A DNA stretch of 64,000 bases, from positions 125,167,474-125,231,473 of the forward strand of contig JAVGWX010000003.1 of assembly GCA_036924085.1 (NCBI GenBank), given 5' to 3'. The number at the start of each line of letters is the position of its first letter. Within the stretch, counting starts at the first letter, position 1. Below, one piece after another: positions 11,496 through 21,485 of this stretch. Under the pieces are notes generated by a model. The model did no database searches. It worked only from the letters and a program-made list of their open reading frames with translations, and was not told where the DNA came from. The translations under genes were made by a program, and so were the position numbers. Source of the DNA: Ariolimax columbianus (lineage: Eukaryota; Mollusca; Gastropoda; Stylommatophora; Arionidae).

Positions 11496-11834
11496 GGCTT
11501 GGCTTGACTTCGTTCGTTCTCAATCTCACACTACCAGCAGAATGTAGTCCAGAGAACGGAATGCATTGTGTCGTAGTTTACAGCTTGACTGCGATATTTG
11601 CACCTTTCGGTTCAACACATCCGACTTCAGCAAGCATTTTTTGAGTACCGGGTTAGCATTCCCTCTTCGATCCCTTCTCCTTAGTCAGTCTGTCCTGCTG
11701 CAGTCTGTTATCCAGGATCACCGCGTGGAGGTGTAGAAGGGTCTTGGCAGCTTTGGTTCGCTGGCCCTGACGCTAACAGTCAGCTATGGGTTGCTGACCA
11801 CTGCATCTCATACGCTACTCAGCATCTTGATCCC
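11496..11834 (-). repeat. Family U 3' UTR copy
   Basis: Same sequence as 8538-8865 and 12781-13138. It carries a roughly 24-base internal deletion near 11530 and extends to 'agcatcttgatccc', the LINE stop-codon region in the 12.8 kb copy. Confidence 0.8.
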
Positions 11835-12094
11835 TCGGTTGATTCTGAAGGTCTGGTATCCTCTGACAGAGAAAATGGGGTTGCTATGGAGATGGGTCTT
11901 GTATATATGCCCAAAATCAATGTGATCTTCACGTAGACGTTTTAGAAGTGTTATTTTATTTACATTCAGAACCCCCTTCCCCTTCCCCTGCAGCATGTTG
12001 AGTGTTCTTGGGGTTTGGTCAATATCTCTTACCCCGTCCCTCCGTAATTTGGCTACACAGACCTTAGGAGTGACCACCAGCAGCATTAATTGGA

Positions 12095-12118
12095 ACCCTT
12101 TGGGGGGGGGGGGGGGGT
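12095..12118. repeat. G homopolymer run
   Basis: An almost pure G tract of about 17 bases. Confidence 0.9.
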
Positions 12119-12224
12119 TCAAGTACTCTCGCCACCTGGTGGGACCCCATGGAATTAGCTCTACACTGCTTATTTTTAATTTGTGACGTCTTGATAAAGC
12201 GAAAATTAAATTACTATAGTTGCA

Positions 12225-12480
12225 TTGCTTCGTTAATCCTGAGGCCCAGTGGCATCCAGTTTAAACAGGCATTTCTGGTTTGTTTGCTTTCCCCAGTGCT
12301 TTACTGTCTCCAGTCTGCCTACACGACAACTAGTTTGTGTATCCGCTTAGTCTGGTCCCTAACCTTTGATCTGTCTGGCTTGAGAGGTCGTGCTGTTAGC
12401 TATGCTACGGCCAGCAGGTGTGCTAACTTCAGCATACCTCTTGTGGATAATTGGATTGTACAAAACGCATATACCACGAT
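12225..12480 (-). repeat. Dispersed retroposon related to 46865-47060
   Basis: The + strand carries 'gaggcccagtggcatcc' and 'aacaggcatttctgg', which match the start of the repeat at 46865 and a diverged form of the core seen in family U. No coding content. Confidence 0.45.
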
Positions 12481-12780
12481 ATGAATTAGACACGTTACAT
12501 GAGAAGTTATGATAGCCTTCCAAACACGTCTTAAAATGCAGCTTAAGAGTGATGTGCATGGGACCAGCAACCTTTTCAAGTCAAACCCTCTACTGCAAAT
12601 GCGCTCATACATATTTTCTTAAATGAATAAACTGTAGCCATAGCACTATGCTTTACCTGTAGCAATAGAGTGTATATTTGTATTTATAGAATAAAACTAC
12701 ATCTTATTTTTGCAAACAATTAAACGTACATCATCATCATTCAGCATGTCTTTTGTAGAACGTCGCTCCCATCTCAGTCT

Positions 12781-13122
12781 GCTTGGCTTGGCCTCGTTCA
12801 TTCTTAATCTCCCACTACCAAACACTGAAAGGGTTTAAGTAGCAGAATGTAGTCCAGAGAACAGAATGCGTTGTGTCGTAGTTTACAGCTTGAGTGCGAT
12901 ATTTACACCTTTCGGTCCAACACATCCGACTTCAGCAATCATTTTTGAGTACCGGATTAGCATTCCCTCTTCGATCCCTTCTTCTTATCCAGTCTGCCCA
13001 GCTACAGCCTGTTATCCAGGATCACCGCGTGGAGGCGTAGAAGGGTCTTGGTAGCTCTGGTTTGCTGGCCCTGACGCTAGCAATCAGCTATGGGTCGCTG
13101 ACCACTGCAGCTCATGCACTGC
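12781..13122 (-). repeat. Family U 3' UTR attached to its LINE
   Basis: This is the parent context for the free copies at 8538, 11496 and 43912. It starts at the LINE stop codon in 'agatgctga' and ends in a segment complementary to 'ggcttggcttggcctcg'. Confidence 0.8.
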
Positions 13123-14816
13123 TCAGCATCTTGATCCCACAGTCTGTCTGAAAGAAACTCGTTCTCTTGTCAAAACTCCAGCCTCCGCCACAGTCATACC
13201 CAAGCATTCCTGGATATCTTGGTGCCATCGTCTTCTTGGTCTACCCCTTCCTCTTTTGCCTGGCATCAAACTTTCCATCACCGTTCTCTCGAGACCCTTG
13301 TCTCTCTTGATGTGACCAAAGTATTTACATTTTCTAGCCAAATAAAATTGATAAACCAGTTCTCCTCTATGCTCAACTCTTGCCGAATGTCTACAATTGT
13401 TTTTTTCTCTGTCCACGGTATTCTGAGGATCTTTCTGTAACATTTTGACTCGAAGGATTCGATTCTTTGTCTGGAAGTTTTGGTAATCGTCCATGATTCA
13501 CAGCCATAAGCTGCCACAGGAAAAACCCAGGCTCTTAAGACCTTTACTTTTGTAATATTGTTGGTGCTCTGCCATAATTTCTTCAGGCTGTCCAGTCTCT
13601 GCATTGACATAGCTAGTCTTCTGATTTCTTTCGAGCTGTTGCCATTTTTGTAAATTCTGGAGCCCAGATATTCAAAATGTGTGACCTGATCTATTTCCTC
13701 ACCACCCACTGTAAATGTATGCTGACATTGTGTTTTGTCGGTGGTCATTATCTTTGTTTTATTTATGTTTATAAACAGGTTTTGATCTTTACTATGTCCA
13801 TCTACGGCTGAAAGTAGCTGCTCTAGCCCTTCTGAACTTCTTTATAGTATCACTGTGTTATCTGCGTATCGTATCTCTGGTATCTCGTACCCCCCCCCCC
13901 CCCTTTCCCAATCGTAAATGGGTCGAAACTTTCAATGTTCACGTCTTCTCAAACATTTCTCATTATACATTCCGCATATATGTTGTACAGATAAGGTGAG
14001 AGGATACATCCCTGTCGGACTCCCTTTTGTACTGCAAAGCAATCTGATGTTTGCCCAGATACTCGGACAGCGGTTTGTTGATCTTGGTATAATATTTCAA
14101 TGAGATGGACAATGTGCAAAGGAAACCCCATTTCCTTCATGATGTTCCACATATTTTGATATTTTACCGTGTCAAAGGCTTTGGTGTAATCAATGAAACA
14201 TGTGTACAGGTCTACATTAAACTCTCTACATTTTTCTTAGATATTCCTTAAATTGAATATGTGGTCCCTGGTCCCTGTTTTTCCTAAAACCTGCCTGGAC
14301 TACGTGAATTTCAGATTCAAACCTTTTCTCTATCCTTCTTAATAGCATTCGCAAGAGTATCTTGCTAGCGTGGCTAATCAGCGGAATAGTTCGAAGTTCG
14401 TGCACAGCATTAGATTGCCTTTTTTAGGGAGGGGAATATACATTTATTTCTTCCATGCTTCTGGTCACTCTGCGATGTGCCATATCTGTTTACACAGCTT
14501 GTGATAGACTCGAGCACTCGACTCCCCTCCTGCTTGTATTAGCTCTGCTTGGATATCATCGCATCCTGGGGACTTTCCCTTTTTCAGGCTTTTAATTGTC
14601 GAGCGTACATCTTACAATGTTGGTTCAGGTTCTTTCTCATCCTTTGGTAGGATTTTAACTGAACGCTTTGTGCTATCTCCAAATTTGGTTCTGCCGTACT
14701 CTTCCCATCTATTCAGTATGTCTTTGGTTTCTGTTAATGTGTTATCCTCTTTGTCTCATTAATGAGATGTGGAACCGGTCGGAACTCCCTTGTCAGTGTT
14801 CTTATTGCCTTAAAGG

Positions 14817-14855
<39 letters not shown>

Positions 14856-15692
14856 GCCTTGTTGCTGTAGGTTTTCTATATTCTTACACATTTCCACTAT
14901 GTTTCTTCTTTTATCTTTTCTTATTTCTTTTCTAACTTTTCTTGCGCAGTTTTTATATGCTATGTGGGTACCCTTACTTCCCATTTGTTTTAATTGTTGC
15001 CTTTCTTCAACGAGTTAATGTGTTTCCTCTGTTATATAGCTCTGTTTCTTGTGCGATATCCTAGGAATCATTTCTTTCGCTGTCGAGATCAAAATATCCC
15101 TTGCATACGATGTTAACTCCTCAGATGTCATCTCTTCCTGTACATCAAGCAACGCCTCAAATTTGTTTTCTACTTTGATGTTGTATTCAGTAGGTATTGC
15201 TGTTTCATTGAAGCGTATTGGCTGGCAACCTTTGTTGATCCTACGTAGTCTTGTTTTGAAAACCGCAAACAGTAATTCGTGGTCCGTATCGCAGTCTGCT
15301 TCTGGCAGCGTTTTGGTTTCCAGCACATTTGATCTCCATCTTTGTTGCACCAAGATGTAATCTATTTGATTTCTGCTGTTACCATCAGGGGAGGTCCACG
15401 TGTATAGTCTTCGATGATGTTGTTTGAATAAGAGGCTGTTTTCCGTGCAGAATTCAGCCAGTTTTTCTCCTCTCTCATTTCTGTGTCCCAAACCAACAGG
15501 TCCTCGAACACTTCTCTTCTCGTCGGCTCTTTCCTCTCCTACTTTCGCATTGAAATCGCCAATGATGATCAAGATATCTCTTTTTTGTACTGTTTCCATT
15601 GTTTCTTGTACGATGTTATCGACATTATCCATTTCGCAATCGTCAGCTGCTGATGTTGGTGCGTAAACGTGAATTATTGTTAAATAATTACA
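12781..15692 (-). mobile_element. Family U LINE, 2.9 kb, 5'-truncated, broken ORF
   Basis: The most complete retrotransposon here. From 15692 downward on the minus strand: 'IIHVYAPTSAADD' and an apurinic endonuclease domain with IIIGDFNAKVG, GHRNERGEKLAEFC, RLYTWTSPDG, RNQIDYILV and DTDHELLFAV (15015-15690); a stop at 15013; a linker interrupted by a (TC)n run at 14820-14850; an RT block with GVRQGCILSPYLYNIYAE (about 13965); a catalytic box reading YADN rather than YADD near 13860, with a 17-base C run that shifts the frame; HFEYLGSRIYKNG; YGCESWTITKTSRQRIESF; and the C-terminus GKRGRGRPRRRWHQDI. The ORF stops at about 13125 and the family U 3' UTR follows to 12781. The endonuclease N-terminus is missing. 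RTE-like by the endonuclease and C-terminal motifs; inactive. Confidence 0.88.
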
Positions 15693-16684
15693 TACATTAT
15701 TTTAATATGTACTGAATATGGGTATTTTATTTATAAAATAACAAATTATCATAATTCCTTTGGTTTGTTCTAAATAAAATTGGTCAAAATTCCTTTTTTT
15801 TTTAAACAAATATATCTCTTGTGACTGATAAGGGTCAAATGTAATATTTGTTAGCTAAATATGAATCAAATAAGTTTTAACAAAGTGAATAATATAAGCA
15901 GCCTGCGCTAGGTCCCGTTGAAAGACTTGTTAATTATTATTGTGGACACAAAACTAGAGTGCTTAGACAAGTTCAGACTTTTGTCTACACCATTAATTCC
16001 AGTACTAGCAACGTGGGCTGCAGCATGCACGCATGATGTATATTCTAATGAACTAAAACAAATTGTACTCTTCTGAGAAAATCAATAAATATGTATGTGC
16101 ATTTATTCTATAACAGCGAAACGAGATTTTTGGACCTAGTGTAGGGCTATAAATGTGGTCCGCCTTGCATAGACAGCAACAGTTATACTAACAAATATTC
16201 AAAACGGCTTAATCAACATGTTATAACCAAAGCCAACATATATCCAGTTTATTTTAGACGGCAGAGCATTCAAATTCAGCGTGATATGAAAACAACTTTT
16301 AGATTATAGAAGACAAAGAAGAATCGATCATGATTATCTCAGTAAAGCTGAGAAATCGTACAATAAAGTCCCTAGCACTTCAATCATTGGTCCGCGTGTG
16401 TTATAAAGCTTTATTCATCGGCCTACTTCCTATAAATTACTAATTATCCATTAGAGAAGTTTCATGGGTTAAATTGCTTATAAAACTTCATTGCTTCTAG
16501 ATAAATACTATAACTTTAACAGGTCACCTACCCTTTTTTTTTAAACATGAGACCTACTACAGCACAATCGCTATCACTTCATCCCTAATGACAGTATTTG
16601 TTAATAGACCACCTTAGTCTTTAACTGTATTAGCAGTTGCAGAGTTGTTAGAGCTCTTTCTTTGCATGACAAATGTTCATCCCT
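15693..16684. other. No gene recognised (intron)
   Basis: AT-rich sequence with no long frame and no repeat family I could match elsewhere in the window. Confidence 0.4.
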
Positions 16685-16850
16685 GGTTGGGCCAGACTTC
16701 AACTTACCCAATTGTAAAAGGATATCTGACTTTCTGTTAAAGAGGGTAAATCAACGAGGAAAAGCCACCCAACTGGGCTCATACAACATCATCTATAACA
16801 CTTCATCATAGACGACAGTATCTGCAGTATGACTATTTTACCTTCTTTAT
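16685..16850 (+). repeat. SINE family S body
   Basis: The segment with 'ctcatacaacatcatc', 'cacttcatcatagacgac' and 'agtatctgcagtatg' parallels 48090-48195 and the minus copies at 40715 and 59590. The tRNA-like head is missing or decayed. Confidence 0.6.
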
Positions 16851-16899
16851 AAGCAGCCTTCGAGAACCATTATCAGCATCATCAAATACCATAACAGGG

Positions 16900-17160
16900 G
16901 ACGGTGTGGACTGGTGGTTAAGTGACACGGCTCACAAACCGAAGGTGCTAGGTTCGCTCCCATTACAGCACCGACCGTTACCCCTGGAAAATAAACTCTT
17001 ATAAAAATGCAGGAGGAAGCAGACCCTTACATAAAATGCATGCTGAAATCGGATGCACTGGGCCGACAAAATAACTGTGCAAGTAAAACTCGACCTACGT
17101 AACAATTCAAAACGGAGGCTTCCGCATGAATAGCTTTTGGTTTCACATGTCAAAGGGGAA
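16900..17160 (+). repeat. tRNA-derived SINE with U-like core
   Basis: A box A-like 'gtggttaagtgacacgg' (16914) and box B ggttcgctcc (16951-16960) form a tRNA-like head. The body contains 'tgctgaaatcggatgc' at 17041, the complement of the core found in family U 3' UTRs and in the repeats at 7430 and 26885. Confidence 0.65.
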
Positions 17161-17464
17161 TTGTAGCAGATTTCGACTCACAACATAGTCCTACACGCGA
17201 TATAGTACGCAAACACAGCGCCCATATGTTTTAGAGTCACGGACAAATTAGTGGACCCTATAACAGTATTAGACCTCTTGTACATTTTCACAAAGCCCAA
17301 GGTTGTTTCCACTTAAAAGATTTCTCACGGGGAAGATATGCTAATCGGATCCAGAGCCGAATAACAACGCAGTAACGGTCATCGAGAAGAAAGGCAAATC
17401 CACGAACAGAACTCAGTGAGCAAACCGGGTAGATGACTTAACGGCCACCTTGGTTTTAATTTAA

Positions 17465-17540
17465 TTTAACTTAACATCTGTAAACTTAACATCTGTATAC
17501 TAGTTTAGAAGACTGCAGAGTCTGTTTACAACCAATGTCT
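17465..17540 (-). repeat. CR1-like LINE 3' UTR tail
   Basis: Contains 'agaagactgcagagtctg' and 'ttaacttaacatctg', the same 3' end seen after the CR1-like ORF ends at 31840 and 55920. Confidence 0.65.
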
Positions 17541-17542
17541 TG

Positions 17543-17755
17543 GAGGGTGGTTAAATTATGTGCGAGTCCATCTTAAAAGACTCGAACACTAAAGAAATGT
17601 AAACCCGCAGCCTGTTAGGCGCTATCTATGCTGCTCTAACAAACCACCTAACCATGGCCGGTGTTATGCCATGTCACACAGCTAGTCGCATCTTGCAATA
17701 TGCTCTCTGTATGGCAGTGATACTATTCTTATCTTTGTCATACACGAAGACTCCG
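17543..17755 (+). repeat. Family B repeat (copy 1, partial)
   Basis: Matches 27480-27685 and 49540-49740 in order: 'gagggtggttaa', 'gagtccatctta', 'aacactaaag', 'gcctgttaggcgc', 'ccacctaaccatggcc', 'gttatgccatg'. The 5' part present in the other two copies is absent. No coding content. Confidence 0.75.
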
Positions 17756-18365
17756 GCGCAAGAGCGCTAGTAACTAGGGCTACGTTTGGTCAAAATGAGG
17801 AAGCGATGCTCGATATCATCGAGTAGACTGGTGAAATGGACATTCAATGAGCTACTTGGGAATGACCAAGTCGAAAGAGAACATAGCAGATGGTAACTGA
17901 CAGAATTCACATGACATGACTGAAATAGGCTTTGAAACAGGAAGAATTCTTCGTTACAATTTCATCGCAAATGAAGTATCCAGGAATAGTCTTATGAAAA
18001 TAAAAGAGATAATATTCATCCGACTTGTGAAGCAATAGTCGACCAAATAGTCGATATGTTAGATGAATAGCCTACGAAACGCTCGTCCATTTAAGTATCC
18101 AGAAATAGTCTCAATGAGAAGGAGAGAAAAGAAGATGCATCTTACTTTTGAATTCAAGTTCAAGTAGGTAATCGCTGGGATAGACACGTTGTCACCGGAA
18201 AACAGCATTGGAAAGTACTTCATGATCTTTTCAGCGAAAAGTAGGCAGAGCAAATCGTTGTTATTGTATTTCAAAGCTCAACAGAAACTCCCCAAGATCT
18301 ATAACGGCCCAGCAAAGTCCTTTTTATCTGACAAAAAGTCAATGAATTGTGTGTCCTAAATTTGT
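17756..18365. other. No gene recognised (intron)
   Basis: No feature beyond a weak local duplication: 'aagtatccaggaatagtc' near 17975 recurs in similar form near 18100. Confidence 0.4.
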
Positions 18366-18525
18366 ATAATAATAATAATAATAATGTTCGCCTAGGCATC
18401 TAGGGCCCGTTGCATCGATCGACCATTATCATGTCCAACTGCAGAGGCGTGTAGCCAAACCTCGTTCAATGCCGAAGGAGAGACAGCTATTTGTCGGAGC
18501 CATGTAGAATGGGGGTGCCCCCATT
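18366..18525 (-). mobile_element. LINE family W 3' end with (AAT)n tail
   Basis: The minus strand encodes STWLRQIAVSPSALNEVWL and GRSMQRALDA, then a stop and an (ATT)n tail (18366-18385 on +). The + strand fragment at 18765-19325 ends with the same residues, so two copies of one family lie in opposite orientation. Confidence 0.8.
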
Positions 18526-18570
18526 TACAAATGATAGAAGCAGCATAAGTATCTAGGGATAGCGGGTTAC

Positions 18571-18669
18571 TGACCAAGAGATAGGAATCTGGGAAATTAA
18601 GTCTGACCAAGAGATAAGAATCTGGGAAATTTAGTCTGACCAATAGATAGGAATCTGGGAAATTTAGTC
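18571..18669. repeat. 33 bp tandem repeat, 3 units
   Basis: Three copies starting 'tgaccaagagataggaatct' at 18571, 18604 and 18637 differ at one to three bases. Confidence 0.95.
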
Positions 18670-18764
18670 TGGTATAAATGTCGAGCTAGTGCACAGAAGT
18701 ATCACTTAATAGATTAAGCAGAAGATAGCGAGTCTGGAAGACATCATTAGAACTTATATGATGG

Positions 18765-19325
18765 ACGGAGTGAGCCTGGCATGTTAAGGCGGATCGGGCT
18801 TGTTGCTTCCGCTATGAACGACCTTCGTTAGGTGTGGAATATTGGATCAAAACTTCGTATTTATCAGACGTGTGTGATTCCTGTCCTCCTGTGTGGTTCA
18901 GAAACTTGTACCCTACTTAAAAAGAACAAATCAAGACTCGATGCTTTTCATATGCCCAACCAGCGACGCATCCTCGGTATCCAATGGTTCTATCTTGTCC
19001 ATAATGTCGAGTTGTCTGCAAAGATGAGTCTTCCCTCCATCTCGGACACTCCGGCCCGCCGCCGTCTGTCTGTGTTGGTTCACGTGGTTCCACTGGACCA
19101 GGAAGTACCGGCTCACCAGATTGTCCAAGTCTGCTATGTGTAACAACGATCTCCCACCGGCCAGCTGGAGGCGTGGGAGGGGCCGTCCCCGTTCTACATG
19201 GCTCCGGCAGATAGCAGTCTATCCTTCGGCAGTGAACGAGGTTTGGCTACAAGCCTCGACAGTTGGACATGGTAACGGTCGATCGATGCAACGGGCCCTA
19301 GATGCCTAGGCGAACATGATTATTA
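18765..19325 (+). mobile_element. LINE family W, C-terminal region
   Basis: The + strand encodes 'RIGLVASAMNDLR', a stop, and VWNIGSKLRIYQTCVIPVLL; then GSETCTLLKK, FHMPNQRRILGIQW and LPSISDTPARRRLSVLVHV; and in another frame WRRGRGRPRSTWLRQIAV and SMQRALDA. The same blocks (DITRRMGLVASSMHSLNRVW) occur at 62075-62125. The catalytic RT domain is missing here. Dead by frameshifts. Confidence 0.8.
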
Positions 19326-19348
19326 CTTATATGAATGAGTCACACACA

Positions 19349-20674
19349 CGAGAGGCGTTCAGAAAGTAATGCACCACGTCGTTTTTTTCAGCTAATAATA
19401 AATATAGATGCATGAAATTTTGCACACTTTAAATATAAAATTGTGTGTTCCAAATTGCACTGCAATCGGTCAAATAATACGACTGCACTAAACTGTTAAA
19501 TGAAGCATGTTGGCAACTTGCGCTATAAGCAGCGAATTGTGATAGAAATTCTTGTTGCAAAGAAGGAAACGGTTGTGAACATTCACAGGCGTCTATGTGA
19601 TGTGTACGGAAGTTTTGTAGTCGACAATAGTACAGAGGGTTAGAGAATCAAAGAATCAGGAAGTGTAGATACGGAGCTGCTTGATCGGCCGCGTAGTGGA
19701 CGTCCTGTCACAGCCACCAACGCAGAAATGTTGAAATGAACGGAGGGCATTATTCTTACTAATAGGCGAATCATTGCTCAACAACTGACTTTACAGCTGT
19801 CAATCAGCATTGGTAGTGCAAATGCAGTTATACAAATTCTCGGACTTTCTATTGTTTACGCAAGATGAGTTCCTCGAAGTTTTACAAATGACCACCGATT
19901 GCAAAGGAAAACAATCTCTTCTGAATTGTTGGAGCGTTTCAAAGCTGATGGAGATCACTCATTGGCTAATATCGTTACAGATGATAAAACCTGGGCACAT
20001 AATTTTGAACCTGAGACTAAAAGACAGTCCACGGAGTAGCATCACCAGCAATCGCCACAAAGAATAAAATTCAAGACAACTCCTTCAGCTAGAAAGGCCA
20101 GGATCACTGTCTTTTGCTACATTGAAGGTGTGATTCTTGTGGATGCGATGCCAAGAGGAGAGACAATCAATTCCGCAAGATTATATTAAGACATTGAAAA
20201 ACTCAACTGACGTTTCCGCAGAGTTCGGCCGCACAAGAATCCAACAGACCTATTTCTCCTTCACGACAATGCGCTTCCTCGCACAAGTCTGGTAATACGG
20301 GAAGCAATCACCAAATTGGGTAGAATGTACTACCCAAATCCACCTTATAGTCCAGATTTGGTACCCTCTGATTATCATCTGTTTGGTCCACTTAAAGATA
20401 CACTCCATGGGACAAGGTTTGAAGATGATGAAGAAGTGATTCATGCAGCCAAGAAATGGCTACATGGTCAAGACAAAATCTGGTACGGGCTAGGAATACA
20501 TGCACTTGTTTCGTGCTGGCATAAAGAAAAGCAGTACAAGTTTATGGGGATTATGTTGAATAATACAGATATTTACATGGCATATACACGTGTATTGTTT
20601 AGGAATGTCATGCCTTTTGAATAAACAGCTTCTGAGAAAAACTATGTGGTGCATTACTTACTGTACGCCCCTCG
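19349..20674 (+). mobile_element. Mariner element with both TIRs, broken transposase
   Basis: DNA transposon of the Tc1/mariner superfamily, which moves by cut-and-paste into TA sites. The ends are inverted repeats: left begins cgagaggcgttcagaaagta (19349), right complement begins cgaggggcgtacagtaagta (20674). A TA follows the right end; the left TA is mutated to CA. Total 1326 bases, the usual mariner size. The transposase is read across stops and frameshifts: helix-turn-helix region near 19520-19650, VTDDKTWAHNFEPETKRQS near 19975, LLHDNALPRTS near 20257 and YSPDLVPSDYHLFGPLKDT near 20350. The three catalytic Asp positions (TDDKTW, HDN, SDY) are still present, but several stops make it inactive. 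Confidence 0.9.
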
Positions 20675-20689
20675 TATATGGCAGTAAAG

Positions 20690-20905
20690 CTTGCAGTGTC
20701 AAATAATAGTACTGCTTGTAGTGCTCTTGTTTTAAAGTGTTAAAGTCAGGTGTCATAGAATATAAGAGGTTGTCTAAATGAAGAAGTATGACACGGTTGT
20801 GTGTAAGAGAAGTAAAGATGGAGAATTGGCTGTAAGCAAACACTGCAGAGTCTTCTGATCCAGTATACAGACGTTACATTAAGATGTTTAGTTAAGTTAC
20901 GAAAT
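20690..20905 (+). repeat. CR1-like LINE 3' tail
   Basis: Contains 'actgcagagtcttctgat' and 'cagtatacagacgtt', ending 'gtttagttaagttac'. The same 3' UTR follows the ORF end at 32215. It abuts the mariner right end. Confidence 0.55.
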
Positions 20906-21277
20906 AATTAATGATCCCAGTTACCAAAATAGTAACAGAGAGGTGTACGACTGTGGTACAGAATTAATAAATGGTTCTGTGACAAGGCATCACCAAGCGA
21001 AGATTGAGAACAGTAAGTGTGTTACATAAATCTTATTGTCACAGAAGCAGCGAACCAATGGATTATGGCATTCTGTATGTTCAAAAAATATTAAATATTC
21101 TTTGAAAAATTATCCATATACTTTCACAAAAAATGTTGTCGTCAAAGAGCTTGTAATTTCCGTCCTTATTGCTGGGCTGGATAACTTACAAATATACTTG
21201 ACTTCTGATCGTTTCCTCGACTACTCAAAGATTCCTGGCAAACGAATTCATTTTTGTTTTGTTTATCTTCTGAGCAG

Positions 21278-21485
21278 GAAAGCAGAAATACAATCTTTCT
21301 TAGAATCTGCTGACACGGATAGAAGTGGCAAACTGAATAGAGATGAGGTCAAGAAACTGCTCCAGATCAATTGCCTGAAAATCTCAGAGGAAGCTCTGGA
21401 TGAGCTAATAGACAATGCTGACCACAACAAAGATGGGGAGATCAGCTATCAAGAAGTACTTGATGCCTGGTACGCAGGCATTTAA
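21278..21485 (+). CDS. EF-hand protein, terminal exon (EF-hands 3 and 4)
   Basis: The terminal coding exon follows acceptor 'tctgagcag' and takes one base to complete the Thr codon split with the exon at 9689. It encodes two EF-hands: loop DTDRSGKLNRDE and loop DHNKDGEISYQE, 36 residues apart, each with entering and exiting helices (IQSFLESA / VKKLLQIN and LDELIDNA / VLDAWYAGI). Both loops have Gly at position 6 and Glu at 12, so both should bind calcium. The protein ends WYAGI and stops at TAA (21483-21485). With the previous exon about 100 residues are visible, matching the last three-quarters of a calmodulin-sized protein. The open frame extending upstream of 21278 is intron read-through. 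Confidence 0.88.

Larger units (their letters stand above)
9784..21277 (+). other. 11.5 kb intron of the EF-hand gene
   Basis: The intron runs from donor gtgagt at 9784 to acceptor tctgagcag ending at 21277. Phase and EF-hand spacing agree across it, so no internal exon is needed. It is filled with mobile DNA on both strands: LINE fragments, family U copies, SINEs, a family B copy, a mariner and CR1 tails. Confidence 0.75.

Noticed and set aside
21036..21277. N-terminal extension of the EF-hand frame
   Set aside because: The frame opens upstream of 21278 by chance; the acceptor at 21277 and the phase match with 9783 indicate intron.
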